Positions 45,823 through 54,984 are shown, counted from the stretch's first letter. The stretch is 64,000 nt of DNA from Methylobacterium sp. CB376 (GCF_029714205.1 NZ_CP121648.1:2932001-2996000); one strand, 5' to 3'. Translations and numbers: made by a program. Notes: generated by a model from the letters alone, not told the origin.

Positions 45823-46728
45823 TCAGCCCGGCATCAGGGCGGCGGAAAACTCGCGCAGATTGTGGCGCATCATGTCCAGGTAGGTCGGGGCCGGACCGTC
45901 CGGCTCCGACAGCGCGTCGGAGAAGACGCGCCCGCCGGCCTTGGCGCCGCTCTCGCGGGCGATCTGCTGCATCAGCCGCGGATCGGCGATGTTCTCCAGG
46001 AACACCGCCGGGATCTTCTCCCGCTTCACCTGCGCGATGATGCGGGCGACGTCCTTGGCGGTGGCCTCGCTGTCGCTCGACACGCCCTGGGGCGCGATGA
46101 AGTGCATGGCGTAGGCGCGGGCGAAGTAGCCGAAGGCGTCGTGCGTGGTGATGACGCGGCGGCGCGCCTCCGGGATCGCGGCGATGCCGGCGCGGATCTC
46201 CGCCTCGAGCGCGTCGAGCTTGGCGAGGTAGGCGCTGGCCCGATCCTCGTAGGCCGCCTGGCCCTCCGGGTCGACGCGCACGAGCGCGTCGCGGATCGCC
46301 GCCACGTAGAGCTTGGCGTTGGCGACGTTCTGCCACGCGTGCGGGTCGATCGGGTGCGCCTCGTGCCCGCCATGCGCGGGCGCGTCCTCCCGGATCGGGT
46401 TGACCCCCGCCGAGGCGACCACCACCGGCGCCCGGGTGCCGGAGGCCTTGACCAGCCGCTCGATCCAGCCCTCGAAGCCGAGCCCGTTCACTACCACGAG
46501 TTGCGCATCCGCGAGCTTGCGCGCGTCGCTCGGGGAGGGCGAGAAGGTGTGGGCGTCGCCGTTCGGGCCGACCAGCACCGAGACCGCGACGCGCTCGCCC
46601 CCGACCTGATGCACGAGGTCGCCGAGGATCGAGAAGCTCGCGACGGCCTTGAGCGGATCGGCCAGGGCCGGCGCGGCGCCGGACAGCAGCGATGCCAGCG
46701 CGAGCGCCGCGATTCTCCACTTCACCAT
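45823..46728 (-). CDS. Zinc/manganese ABC transporter substrate-binding protein
   Basis: A 301-residue periplasmic cluster A-I binding protein (ZnuA/TroA type). Signal peptide 1-24 (ALASLLSGAAPALA). Metal-site landmarks: GPNGDAHTFSPSPSDA, the short His-rich stretch EDAPAHGGHEAHP, IDPHAWQNVANAKLY, THDAFGYFARAY and FLENIADPRLMQQIARESG. No permease or ATPase gene of this type is next to it, so it is a stand-alone receptor here. A Zur-like palindrome lies 52 bases upstream. Zinc and manganese receptors cannot be separated by eye. Confidence 0.88.
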   Translation of the reverse strand: MVKWRIAALALASLLSGAAPALADPLKAVASFSILGDLVHQVGGERVAVSVLVGPNGDAHTFSPSPSDARKLADAQLVVVNGLGFEGWIERLVKASGTRAPVVVASAGVNPIREDAPAHGGHEAHPIDPHAWQNVANAKLYVAAIRDALVRVDPEGQAAYEDRASAYLAKLDALEAEIRAGIAAIPEARRRVITTHDAFGYFARAYAMHFIAPQGVSSDSEATAKDVARIIAQVKREKIPAVFLENIADPRLMQQIARESGAKAGGRVFSDALSEPDGPAPTYLDMMRHNLREFSAALMPG

Positions 46729-46779
46729 AGGGGTCCCCCGCTTCCTCGAGCGTGGGCAGCTTAGCGGATGCGGCGGAAC

Positions 46780-46796
46780 ATGCAACGTTATTACAT
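46780..46796. promoter_or_regulatory. Zur-like operator
   Basis: ATGCAACGTTATTACAT (complement ATGTAATAACGTTGCAT) is a 17-base dyad of two ATGYAA half-sites around five bases, resembling Zur/Fur-family boxes. It lies 52 bases before the metal-binding protein gene. The A/T content is striking in this GC-rich DNA. Confidence 0.65.
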
Positions 46797-46810
46797 GGCG
46801 ATGCCGCTTC

Positions 46811-48391
46811 TCACTCGGCCGGGACCGCCTGGACGGCGGGCTGGGCCGCCTCGGCCGCCCGGGACGCCGCGAACAGGATCCCGGCGACCATGAGGTAGGC
46901 GGCGGCGAGCGCCGGCTTCACCGCGATCCCGACCGCCGGCCCGTGCATGAAGCCGAAGAAGGTCAGCACCGCGCCCGCCAGCGCGAAGCCGGCCGCCCGC
47001 CGGAAGTCGCGCTCGATGATGAAGACCGCGACGGCGCCGAGGATCAGCCCGCCCAGGATCGAGCCCTCGCCCAGCACTTCGAGGCCTCCGTAGAGCACCC
47101 CCGCCTGGGCGAGCGTGTCGAGCCCGACCGCCGCCGCGCTGGTGCCGGCGGCGCCGAGCGCCCCGTCGATCAGGGTCTTGCCCCAGGCGGCGAGGTGCGG
47201 CGCGAAGGCCAGCACGATGGCGGGCGCGTGGTCGTGCGGCGTCTCCTGGAAGGCCTGCGCCCCGATCAGCATGCCGATGTAGAGGAGGATCGGGGCGATC
47301 GCCACGACCGGCACGAGGCTCGACAGGAGCGAGATCAGGTTGAGCCAGGCGAGCACCAGGACCACGAGGCCGGTCACGAAGGAGTAGCCGATCCGCCCGC
47401 CCATCGCCTTCCAGCCCGGATGGCCGATATAGACGGCGTTGATGAAGGGGTTTCCCATCAGGCAGCCGATCAGGCTCACGACCCCGTCCGCCGTCAGCAC
47501 GCGCGTGGTCGGGTAGGCGTCGCCCGCGACCTCGGCGCTCTCGACGTTGTCCATCGCCTCGACGAGGTCGTAGATGCCGAAGGGGATCGCCGTCACCAGG
47601 ATGACGCCGACGAACTGGAAGCCGCCGAAGACGTGGTCGACGGCCGGCAGGGGCACCGCGAAGCCGATCCCGGCGAGCGCGCCGACGAGGCCGCCGCCGC
47701 TGACGCCGCCGACGTCGAGGCCGAGGAGCTTGGCGCCCCAGGCGACCACCATGCCGAACAGGATGGCGACGAGCCCGGCCGGCAGGCGGCCCGGGTAGCG
47801 CACGCCGCCGAACCACGCGAGCAGGATGATCGCGAAGGCGACGATTCCGATCACCGGGGTCAGGATCAGCTCCAGGGCCGGCCGCATGGCGATGAAGGTG
47901 ACGGAGACGCCCGCCAGCGTGCCGAGCAGCGCCGCCCGCGGGGTGATGCGCCGCACCAGGGGGGCGACGAAGCCGCCCAGCATCAGGATGAAGCTCTGGA
48001 TGAACACCCAGGCCAGGCCCGCCTCCCAGCCCTTCACCGGGTCGCCCGTCTGCAGCTTGATCGGCAGCATGATCACGAAGACGACGATGAACATGTGCGG
48101 CACGCTGATCCCGGAGGGCAGCGCGCAGACATCCGCGCGGCCGGTCCGTGCCGCCAGCCGCCAGGCCAGCCACGCGTAGTAGGCCGTGGAGAGGCACAGC
48201 ATCAGGCCGACCGCCGGGAGGATGCGCCCGAAGGTGATCGCGTCCGGCATGCCCAGCACGAAGCGCAGCAGCCCGGTCAGCACCAGCAGGTTGACCAGGA
48301 TGTTGGTGCCGAAGCCGAACAGCGCGTTCCAGTCCCCCGGCACCCAGAGCGCCGGCCTGAAGCCCGGCGGGGCACTCGTCGCCATCGCCAT
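46811..48391 (-). CDS. NCS2-like permease
   Basis: A 526-residue protein with about 13 hydrophobic segments, of the xanthine/uracil permease superfamily as annotated in related genomes. Phrases: CALPSGISVPHMFIVVFVIM, FGIYDLVEAMDNVESAEVAG, GNPFINAVYIGHPGWKAMGG and the C-terminal GPAVGIAVKPALAAAYLMVA. No specific substrate motif is recognisable. The gene is 34 bases downstream of a biuret-hydrolase-like gene in the same direction, suggesting a ureide or purine-like nitrogen compound as substrate. Confidence 0.78.
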   Translation of the reverse strand: MAMATSAPPGFRPALWVPGDWNALFGFGTNILVNLLVLTGLLRFVLGMPDAITFGRILPAVGLMLCLSTAYYAWLAWRLAARTGRADVCALPSGISVPHMFIVVFVIMLPIKLQTGDPVKGWEAGLAWVFIQSFILMLGGFVAPLVRRITPRAALLGTLAGVSVTFIAMRPALELILTPVIGIVAFAIILLAWFGGVRYPGRLPAGLVAILFGMVVAWGAKLLGLDVGGVSGGGLVGALAGIGFAVPLPAVDHVFGGFQFVGVILVTAIPFGIYDLVEAMDNVESAEVAGDAYPTTRVLTADGVVSLIGCLMGNPFINAVYIGHPGWKAMGGRIGYSFVTGLVVLVLAWLNLISLLSSLVPVVAIAPILLYIGMLIGAQAFQETPHDHAPAIVLAFAPHLAAWGKTLIDGALGAAGTSAAAVGLDTLAQAGVLYGGLEVLGEGSILGGLILGAVAVFIIERDFRRAAGFALAGAVLTFFGFMHGPAVGIAVKPALAAAYLMVAGILFAASRAAEAAQPAVQAVPAE

Positions 48392-48425
48392 CCGAAATGC
48401 TCCTCTCGCCTGCGCGGCGGCAGCC

Positions 48426-49097
48426 TCAGGCCGCCCTGATCGCCGCGATCGCCGCGGCGGTGTTCGAGACCCAGCCGAAGATCCCGCCCTGCGCCTTGAT
48501 CATGGCGAGGCCGACCTCGTGGAAGTGCGGGACGTAGGAGCCGCAGGCATCCGCCAGCACGACGCAGCGGTAGCCGCGGTCGTTGCCCTCCCGCACCGTG
48601 GTGTGGACGCAGACCTCGGTGGTGACGCCGCAGACCAGCAGGGTCGCGATGCGCCGGGCAGCCAGGATCTCGCCGAGGGCGGTGGCGTAGAAGGCGCCCT
48701 TGCCGGGCTTGTCGATCACCACCTCGCCCGGCGCCGGCGCCAGTTCCGGGATGATGGCGTGGCCCGGCTCGCCGCGGATCAGGATGCGGCCCATCGGTCC
48801 GGGCGCGCCGATCCGGGCGCTGGGCGCGCCGCGCGCCACCTTGGCGGGGGGCGCGTCCGAGAGGTCGGGCGCGTGGCCCTCGCGGGTGTGGACGACGAGG
48901 AGGCCGACCTCCCGCGCCGCCGCCAGCACCGCCCGGCAGGGGCCGATCGCGGTCCCGAGGAGCCCGACGTCGTTGCCCAGCGTCTCGCCGAAGCCGCCGG
49001 GCTCCAGGAAGTCCCGCTGCATGTCGATGATCACCAGGGCCGTGGTCGCCCGGTCGACGGCGAGCGGTGCAGGTTCGGCATCGAGCAGGACGGACAC
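48426..49097 (-). CDS. Biuret/triuret-hydrolase-like cysteine hydrolase (isochorismatase family)
   Basis: A 223-residue amidohydrolase with the catalytic triad Asp25 ([11 protein letters not shown]), Lys130 ([10 protein letters not shown]) and Cys163 ([12 protein letters not shown]). The phrases [38 protein letters not shown] and [12 protein letters not shown] match biuret hydrolase (BiuH) and triuret hydrolase closely. BiuH turns biuret into allophanate and ammonia. GTG 49097 has GAGGAT seven bases upstream. The permease downstream is likely its transporter; no allophanate hydrolase is in view. Confidence 0.85.
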   Translation of the reverse strand: MSVLLDAEPAPLAVDRATTALVIIDMQRDFLEPGGFGETLGNDVGLLGTAIGPCRAVLAAAREVGLLVVHTREGHAPDLSDAPPAKVARGAPSARIGAPGPMGRILIRGEPGHAIIPELAPAPGEVVIDKPGKGAFYATALGEILAARRIATLLVCGVTTEVCVHTTVREGNDRGYRCVVLADACGSYVPHFHEVGLAMIKAQGGIFGWVSNTAAAIAAIRAA

Positions 49098-49314
49098 GCG
49101 GAGATCCTCGCGGAGGGGACGGGCCGCCGCCCGCACGGTGAGGGGAGGATGGCAGCACGCGAGATCGCATGCATGACGAAAGGTTGGGCCGGGCTGCCGA
49201 TAGTGGCTGCAAGTGCACCGGATTTGATCTGCTCTGGATGTGAGCGGGCCGCCCGGGCGGGCCCGCGACGTCGCGTCCCGGGCCCGCGGCCCCCGGCGCG
49301 GCGTCGGGCCGGGC

Positions 49315-49343
49315 TTGACGCCTTCGGAGGGGTCGCGTCTGAT
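49315..49343 (+). promoter_or_regulatory. Possible promoter in the 49098-49425 intergenic region
   Basis: TTGACG (49315-49320), 17 bases, then TCTGAT (49338-49343). It would drive the small zinc-ribbon-like gene at 49426. Nothing else of note was seen in the 328-base gap between the divergent genes, which also must hold the promoter of the hydrolase. Confidence 0.4.
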
Positions 49344-49425
49344 CCCGGTTCGGCCGCCGCTGGCCGATCAGGGCATGGAGATGGTGCCTCGCGCTTCCGC
49401 GGTCCGGCCGCGCCCGAGACGGTTC

Positions 49426-49632
49426 ATGACGGCCGACGATGCGGCGTGCCGCGCCTGCATCGCGCAGATGCGCGCCGTGCCCGAGAGCCTGCCGCATGGC
49501 CGGCTGATGGTGGTCGCCTCGACGCCGGTGGTGGAAGCGTTCGGGGGCGGGATCGAGACCCGCTATCTCTGCCTGGATTGCGGCCACACGCTGATGCACT
49601 CGACCGGCCGCTTCGGCCAGGGCTGGCATTAG
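49426..49632 (+). CDS. Small protein with two Cys pairs
   Basis: A 68-residue protein, MTADDAACRACIAQMRAVPE and, later, RYLCLDCGHTLMHSTGRFG. The two CxxC pairs suggest a zinc ribbon. No family is recognised. ATG 49375 would give 85 residues with a basic start; ATG 49426 is preferred because GAGACGG precedes it. Orphan gene. Confidence 0.6.
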   Translation: MTADDAACRACIAQMRAVPESLPHGRLMVVASTPVVEAFGGGIETRYLCLDCGHTLMHSTGRFGQGWH

Positions 49633-49903
49633 GGCCCCGCGACAGCCGCAGGCGAGGACGCGCGCCGGACGCCGCACCGCGGCAAGATCATTAGTCCGTC
49701 CGGCTTAGCCTGCCCCTGCGTCCGCCGGCTGGCGGCCGCAGATGCGAATCTGATATGCCCCGGTGAGCCTCGATGAATACCAGCCCCGCCACTCGCCCTC
49801 GATTGTCCGTCCCGGACGTGCACGGTTCGCGTGTTGTCGTCCCCGGAATCGTGATCGGTCGATGCGCCTGCGGGACGGCGGACCGAGGCCGTGAAGGGGG
49901 GCG

Positions 49904-50671
49904 ATGATGATCGAGCGGCGGGCGTTACTGAGCGGTCTCGGCGGTATCCTGGGATGCGCGCTCTGCGGAGCGGGCAAGGGCTTCGCGTCGGAGGCGCTGC
50001 ACTGGAGCTATTCGGGCCCGACCGGGCCGGAGCATTGGGGCGAGCTGGACCACGCGGCGCAGGTCTGCTCGATCGGCGGGCAGCAATCGCCGATCGACAT
50101 CGTCGCCTCGACCCGCTCGGACCTGCCGGCCGTCGAGCTCGCCTGGAACCCCCTCGCCGGCAAGGTGGTCAATAACGGTCACACGATCCAGGTCGACGTC
50201 GCCTCGGGCGGCACGATGGCGGTCGGGCCGGCCCATTACGACCTGCTGCAATTCCACTTCCACGCGCCCAGCGAGCACCGGATCGACGGGCGCAGCTTCC
50301 CGATGGAGGTCCACTTCGTCCATCGGGACGCGCAGTCCGGCAGCCTCGGCGTGCTCGGCGTCTTCGTGGTGGCGGGCCGGCCCAACCCGGCCTTCAAGGC
50401 GCTGATGGCCGCGCGGCCCGAGCAGCCGGGAAGCGCGGTCCCGGTCCCGCCCGGCACCGACATGACCGCCCTCCTCCCGGCCGGCCGGCGCTACTACGCC
50501 TACGAGGGCTCCCTGACCACGCCGCCCTGCAGCGAGACCGTGGATTGGCGCGTCTGCGTCGACCCGATCGAGGTCGACGCGGAGGACATCCGGCGCTTCA
50601 CCGCGCTCTACCCGATGAATGCGCGCCCGGTGCAGGAGCGCCACCGCCGCTTCGTGCTGGTCTCCGGCTGA
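49904..50671 (+). CDS. Alpha-type carbonic anhydrase, exported
   Basis: A 255-residue zinc enzyme hydrating CO2. The start MMIERRALLSGLGGILGCAL has a twin-arginine-like ERRALL ahead of a hydrophobic stretch, suggesting export by Tat or Sec. The alpha-class core is complete: HWSYSGPTGPEHWGELD, GGQQSPIDI, zinc ligands His118, His120 and His137 in LLQFHFHAPSEH and VHFVHRD, and SLTTPPCSETVDWRV. AGGGGGC precedes the start. Divergent context; neighbours unrelated. Confidence 0.94.
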   Translation: MMIERRALLSGLGGILGCALCGAGKGFASEALHWSYSGPTGPEHWGELDHAAQVCSIGGQQSPIDIVASTRSDLPAVELAWNPLAGKVVNNGHTIQVDVASGGTMAVGPAHYDLLQFHFHAPSEHRIDGRSFPMEVHFVHRDAQSGSLGVLGVFVVAGRPNPAFKALMAARPEQPGSAVPVPPGTDMTALLPAGRRYYAYEGSLTTPPCSETVDWRVCVDPIEVDAEDIRRFTALYPMNARPVQERHRRFVLVSG

Positions 50672-50829
50672 GGAGCGCCCCGCCCGGGCCATGCAGCCCG
50701 GGCGCGGCAGCGCCCCGCGGGCCCGCATTGCCGGCCCGCGGCGTTCGTAGTAGCGCCGCACTCGCATTCAGTGGGAGGCGCTACCATGGCGCGTGTCGCG
50801 CGCGGGGGCCGGGCCGTCGGCGGGCCGGC

Positions 50830-51729
50830 GTGAAACCCTTCCCGCCCCCGGTCGGCCTCGCTGCGCCGCGCCCCCGCACGGCCCTGGCGGGGATCGCCTG
50901 GGCGCTCCTGGCCGTCAGCATCTGGGGCGGCTGGTTCGTGGTGACGCGCCGCGCCGTCGGCAGCGGCGGCAGCCTCGCCCCGGCCGACCTGGTGGCGATC
51001 CGCTTCGGCTGCGGCGGGCTTATCCTGCTGCCGGTGGTGCTGCGCCTGCGCCGCCTGTCCCGGCGCGAGGCGGCCGACGCGGCCTGGCTCGTCCTCGGCC
51101 AGGGCGCGCCCTTCGCGCTGCTGATCTCGATCGGCCTGCGCTACGCGCCGGCCGGCCACGGCGCGGCCCTCACGCCGGGCACCATGCCGCTGATGGCCGC
51201 CGCCCTCGGCATCGCGCTGCTGGGCGACCGGCCCGGACGCGTCGCGCTCCTCGGGCTCGGCCTGATCCTGGCCGGGGCCCTGACCCTGGCGGGTGCCGCG
51301 ACGACGGGCGACGAACTGCTGGGCGACGCCATGTTCCTGACCGCGGCCCTCCTCTGGGCGCTCGGCACGGTGCGGATGCGCCGCTCGGCCCTGCGTCCCG
51401 TCGAGGCCACCGCCCTGATCTGCGTCGTCTCGCTGGTCGGCTACCTGCCGCCCTACTTCGCGCTGGGGCTCTCCCGCCTGCGCGAGGCCGGGGCGGCCGA
51501 ACTGGCCCTGCAGGTCGCCTATCAGGGCGTGCTGGTGAGCGTCGTCGGGCTCATCGCCTTCAACCGCTCGCTCGCCCTGATCGGCCGGCGCACCCCCGCC
51601 TTCACGGCGCTGGTGCCGGCGATCGCGACCCTGCTGGCGATCCCGGTCCTCGGCGAGGTCCCGAGCCTGCCGGCCGCCGCCGCCGTCGCGGCGATCGGCC
51701 TCGGGGTGCTGCTGACGACGCGCGGCTGA
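50830..51729 (+). CDS. EamA/DMT family exporter
   Basis: A 299-residue membrane protein with ten helices in two EamA repeats (IAWALLAVSIWGGWFVVTRR and AALTPGTMPLMAAALGIALL in repeat one; GDAMFLTAALLWALGTVRMR and PAIATLLAIPVLGEVPSLPA in repeat two). It belongs to the drug/metabolite transporter superfamily with unknown cargo. GTG 50830 is taken as start. It is followed by a stop-codon hairpin element shared with the next, convergent gene. Confidence 0.88.
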   Translation: MKPFPPPVGLAAPRPRTALAGIAWALLAVSIWGGWFVVTRRAVGSGGSLAPADLVAIRFGCGGLILLPVVLRLRRLSRREAADAAWLVLGQGAPFALLISIGLRYAPAGHGAALTPGTMPLMAAALGIALLGDRPGRVALLGLGLILAGALTLAGAATTGDELLGDAMFLTAALLWALGTVRMRRSALRPVEATALICVVSLVGYLPPYFALGLSRLREAGAAELALQVAYQGVLVSVVGLIAFNRSLALIGRRTPAFTALVPAIATLLAIPVLGEVPSLPAAAAVAAIGLGVLLTTRG

Positions 51730-51739
51730 GGCGGGGTCA

Positions 51740-51844
51740 TACCCAATCCGCTCGATCCCTTCGGGATGGCGGGTTCGGGCTTCGCTCAGGCGCCGCGCGG
51801 GCTCGTGGTCCGGGATCCGCTGCGATCAACCGGATCCCGGATCA
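51740..51844 (-). repeat. Stop-codon hairpin element, copy 3
   Basis: On the minus strand the arm starts TGATCCGGGATCCG with its TGA being the stop codon of the phosphatase gene (51842-51844). Left 51805-51819 and right 51831-51845 pair with one mismatch. The tail CGAGCCCGCGCGGCGCCTGA and the ATCCCGAAGGGAT hairpin follow. It lies in the same orientation relative to the gene as copies 1 and 2. Confidence 0.88.
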
Positions 51845-52567
51845 CTCCCGCTTGAGCAGGCGGTCGACGAGCATGTCCGACCAGAAGCCGGCCCGGAACT
51901 CCCGCTGCAGGGCCTCCGGGTCGTAGACGGTCTCGACCCATTCGAGGAAGCTCAGCCCGCGCCTCTCGCCCTGCGCGAGGTAGCTCTCGAAGAAGGCGTC
52001 GAGGATGCCGGTCTTGGCGAAGCGGAAATGCCCGAAGCGCGGGGAGAGCTGGCGCGCCGCCTCGGCCACCGGCCGGCCCTCGTGCAGGATCAGGTAGAGC
52101 GCCGCCGCGAAGCCCGCCCGGTCCGCCCCGGACTTGCAGTGCAGCAGGGCCGGGTACTCGACGCTGGCGAAGAAGTCCCGGGCCCCGAGCAGCATCTCGC
52201 GGTTCGGTGCCTCCCGCGAGCGCACCACGAATTCCCGCAGCACCAGCCCCTCGCGCTCGCATGCCTCGCGCTGGAGCTGCCAGGAGCCGTGCTCGCGCCC
52301 GCCGCGCAGGGACACGATGGTGCGCACGCCGTGGCGCTTGAACCAGGAGAAATCGTGCGGCGCCGGCTGCGCGGAGCGCCAGACCAGGCCGCGACCGACC
52401 CGGTGCCGGTTGAGATAGGCCAAGCGCAGCACGCCGTGGTCGACGAGCAGCATGTTGACCCAGGCGCGCAGGCGGCTCCGGCGTCCGGCGATCGGCTTCT
52501 CCCAGCGGGCGATGCGGGCCATGCGCCGGGCGTAGCGGGTCTCGGGCGAGAGGAAGCGGTTGAACAC
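51842..52567 (-). CDS. Tyrosine/dual-specificity protein phosphatase
   Basis: A 241-residue protein. The signature HCX5R is HCKSGADR in ALLHCKSGADRAGFAAALYL (about residue 140). Before it lies VRTIVSLRGGREHGSWQLQR and before that WRSAQPAPHDFSWFKRHG, as in bacterial DSP-type phosphatases. GTG 52567 (VFNRFLSPETRYARR) is the best start; a longer open frame upstream is not conserved, and ATG 52522 would be shorter. Substrate unknown. Confidence 0.85.
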   Translation of the reverse strand: MFNRFLSPETRYARRMARIARWEKPIAGRRSRLRAWVNMLLVDHGVLRLAYLNRHRVGRGLVWRSAQPAPHDFSWFKRHGVRTIVSLRGGREHGSWQLQREACEREGLVLREFVVRSREAPNREMLLGARDFFASVEYPALLHCKSGADRAGFAAALYLILHEGRPVAEAARQLSPRFGHFRFAKTGILDAFFESYLAQGERRGLSFLEWVETVYDPEALQREFRAGFWSDMLVDRLLKRE

Positions 52568-52797
52568 GCGGTCTGGATCGTTGCGAGAGACGGTCGGGCC
52601 GGCGCGGAGCCGCGGCGAGTCCGCCCACCCGCCGGTGTCCTGACAAGCCTTGCCCTGTAGCAGCCGCGTGGCGGCTCCGCAACGACGCGACGCGATGCGA
52701 GCCGGCTCACAACCGTGGCATTGCACTTGCTCGGATTCCTCCCGCATCCTGGCGGCCACACCCGCCGCGCGGGCGCCGGGTCGGAGGAGGATTCACC

Positions 52798-53304
52798 GTG
52801 AGCACGCAGGTCGTCAGCATCCGCCGGGCGCGGCAGCACGATGCCGGGATGCTGTCGGAGGTCTTCGACGCCGCGTGGCGGGAGGCCTATCAGGGCATCA
52901 TTCCGGGCGTCGCCCTCGACCGCATGCTGGCCCGCCGCGGGCCGGCCTGGTGGCGGGCCACGCTGGGCCGGGGCCGGCCCCTGGTGGTGCTGGAGGTCGG
53001 CGAGGCCGTCGTCGGCTACGTCTCCTACGGGCGCTGCCGCGACCGCTCCCTGAAGGCGGAGGGCGAGATCGACGAGATCTACCTCGCGCCCTCCTACCAG
53101 GGGCTCGGCTACGGCACGCGCCTGTTCCGGGCCGTGCGCAACGACCTGCGCGACCGCGACGTGGCCCGCCTCGCCCTGTGGTCCCTGGCGGAGAACGGGC
53201 GGGCGCGCGCCTTCTACGAGCGCATGGGCGGGACGGTCGTGGCGGAGGCCGTCGACCGGATCGCGGGCGCGACCCTGGCCAAGGTCGCTTACCTCTTCGC
53301 GTGA
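52798..53304 (+). CDS. GNAT N-acetyltransferase
   Basis: A 168-residue acetyltransferase starting with GTG at 52798 (STQVVSIRRARQHDAGMLSE). The acetyl-CoA motif region reads IYLAPSYQGLGYGTRLFRAV and ENGRARAFYERMGGTVV. The N-terminal DAAWREAYQGIIPG is common in the family. Substrate unknown. Confidence 0.87.
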   Translation: MSTQVVSIRRARQHDAGMLSEVFDAAWREAYQGIIPGVALDRMLARRGPAWWRATLGRGRPLVVLEVGEAVVGYVSYGRCRDRSLKAEGEIDEIYLAPSYQGLGYGTRLFRAVRNDLRDRDVARLALWSLAENGRARAFYERMGGTVVAEAVDRIAGATLAKVAYLFA

Positions 53305-53332
53305 GGCCCCGCGCGCGGGCGCATCGCCCGGC

Positions 53333-53348
53333 GCACCGTCGACGGTGC
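53333..53348. promoter_or_regulatory. Perfect 16-bp palindrome upstream of ppa
   Basis: GCACCGTCGACGGTGC is fully self-complementary and lies 154 bases ahead of the ppa ATG, just after the GNAT gene. A later TTGACC at about 53433 may be the ppa -35. The palindrome may be a regulatory or a terminating hairpin. Confidence 0.5.
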
Positions 53349-53501
53349 CGCACGATCAGCCGTCGAGAACTGGGCCAGAGGGCCGCCCGACCGCCGTCCG
53401 CCCAAGTCGAGACCAAGCTCAACGCGCTTGTCTTGACCGGCCCGGGTCTCTAAGCACCGAGCGACCCGGGGCACGGCGCCCCGCAGGGAAGGAGTGCGGT
53501 C

Positions 53502-54038
53502 ATGCGTCTCGACGCCGTTTCCATCGGCAAGAGCCCGCCCGACGACGTGAACGTCGTCATCGAAGTGCCGGTCGGCGGCGAGCCGATCAAGTACGAGATG
53601 GACAAGGAGGCCGGGACGCTGGTCGTCGATCGCTTCCTGTACACGGCGATGCACTATCCGGGGAATTACGGCTTCATCCCGCACACCCTGTCGGGCGACG
53701 GCGACCCCTGCGACGTGCTGATCGCCAACACCCGCGCGATCGTCCCGGGAGCGATCATGAGCGTGCGCCCGGTCGGCGTGCTGGTGATGGAGGACAATGC
53801 CGGCGAGGACGAGAAGATCGTCGCGGTCCCCTCCCGCCACCTCACCAAGCGCTACGACCGGATCGAGAACTACACCGACCTGCCCGACATCACGCTGCAC
53901 CAGATCCAGCACTTCTTCGAGCACTACAAGGATCTGGAGCCCGGGAAGTGGGTGAAGATCGTGCGCTGGGGCGACAAGGCCGAGGCGCACCGGCTGATCC
54001 TGGAGGGGATCGAGCGGGCCAAGACCGGCAAGGCCTAA
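53502..54038 (+). CDS. ppa: Inorganic pyrophosphatase
   Basis: A 178-residue family I enzyme that hydrolyses pyrophosphate. Active-site Asp and Lys residues appear in [46 protein letters not shown] and the C-terminal [19 protein letters not shown] precedes ATG 53502. The stop lies within a 17-base repeat. Confidence 0.96.
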   Translation: MRLDAVSIGKSPPDDVNVVIEVPVGGEPIKYEMDKEAGTLVVDRFLYTAMHYPGNYGFIPHTLSGDGDPCDVLIANTRAIVPGAIMSVRPVGVLVMEDNAGEDEKIVAVPSRHLTKRYDRIENYTDLPDITLHQIQHFFEHYKDLEPGKWVKIVRWGDKAEAHRLILEGIERAKTGKA

Positions 54039-54073
54039 GCACCGGCAAGGCCTAAGGAGCGGCAAGGCCTGAG
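54024..54073. repeat. 17-bp tandem repeat across the ppa stop codon
   Basis: ACCGGCAAGGCCTAAGC occurs at 54024 and 54041 and a third, shortened copy begins at about 54058. The first copy contains the ppa TAA; the later copies hold further TAA and TGA codons. A slippage-born duplication of the gene end. Confidence 0.88.
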
Positions 54074-54081
54074 CCGGGGCC

Positions 54082-54315
54082 TCAGCGGGCCCGCACCCCG
54101 CCCTCGTCCCACGCGCTCCAGGCGAAGACCTCGCGACCGGCGCCGTCCGTGACCCGGACGGTCTCCGCGATCGGGCCGAGGCGCTGAGGCACCCGGGCGC
54201 GGCGAAACAGCCGCAGCGCCCGCTCGCGGGCCGCCTCGAGCCCGGAGACGCGGATCGAGGCCCGCTGGACCAGGCCTTCCGGCCCCGTGACTTCGATGTG
54301 GAAGGTCTCGCGCAA
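54082..54315 (-). CDS. Small conserved hypothetical protein
   Basis: A 77-residue protein: LRETFHIEVTGPEGLVQRAS, then IRVSGLEAARERALRLFRRA, and AETVRVTDGAGREVFAWSAW near the end. Function unknown; it has a beta-sheet look with a central helix. TTG 54315 is chosen as start because GAGGAG lies seven bases upstream; the frame stays open above it. It sits 59 bases after speG, same direction. Confidence 0.6.
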   Translation of the reverse strand: MRETFHIEVTGPEGLVQRASIRVSGLEAARERALRLFRRARVPQRLGPIAETVRVTDGAGREVFAWSAWDEGGVRAR

Positions 54316-54374
54316 CGACGGGCTCCTCGGGGGCGCCCTCCATAAGGCACCCGGACCCGTCCCGCCAGGGCCGC

Positions 54375-54923
54375 TCAGGTCCTGAGCACCGGCTCCTGCA
54401 CGTCGCCGCCGCCGCGCCGGGCCAGGTAGGCGGGCTGGAACAGGCACATCCGCACCGCGTCCCGGTAGCGCCCGTTCACGAAGAACTCGTCCTTCAGCAC
54501 GCCCTCGATCGTGAAGCCGGCCCGCTCGTAGATCCCCACCGCCCGCCGGTTGTCCTTGTCCACGTGCAAGTAGAGCTTGTGGATGTTGAGGACGCTGAAC
54601 GCGTAGTCGATGGCGATGCGGGTGGCCTGCGAGGCGTAGCCGCGGCCCTGGAAGGCCGGGTGGATGGCGATCTGGAACTCGCAGCGGCGGTGGAGATGGT
54701 TGATCTCCACGAGCTCGACCATGCCGGCCCGCTCCGCCTCGGGCGAGCCCACGATGAAGCGCCGCTCGGTCTGGTTGTGGATGTTGCGCTCGTAGAGCTG
54801 CGCGAGTTCGGCGAAGGATTCGTAGGCCTCCTCGAACCAGTAGCGCATGATGCTGTCGTTGTTGTTCAGCTGGTGGACGAAGAGCAGGTCCTCGCGCTCC
54901 AGCGGCCGCAATTTCACGGTCAT
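54375..54923 (-). CDS. speG: Spermidine N1-acetyltransferase
   Basis: A 182-residue GNAT enzyme. It matches E. coli SpeG along its length: [79 protein letters not shown] and [20 protein letters not shown]. SpeG acetylates spermidine/spermine and relieves polyamine toxicity. An extra tail follows. Upstream is the end of the MFS gene, tail to tail with nothing between of note. Confidence 0.93.
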   Translation of the reverse strand: MTVKLRPLEREDLLFVHQLNNNDSIMRYWFEEAYESFAELAQLYERNIHNQTERRFIVGSPEAERAGMVELVEINHLHRRCEFQIAIHPAFQGRGYASQATRIAIDYAFSVLNIHKLYLHVDKDNRRAVGIYERAGFTIEGVLKDEFFVNGRYRDAVRMCLFQPAYLARRGGGDVQEPVLRT

Positions 54924-54984
54924 GGGGATCCCGGCCGGCAGGCTGTCCTCGCGGTCGGGATCCTAATCGCGCGTCGCGGTTCCG

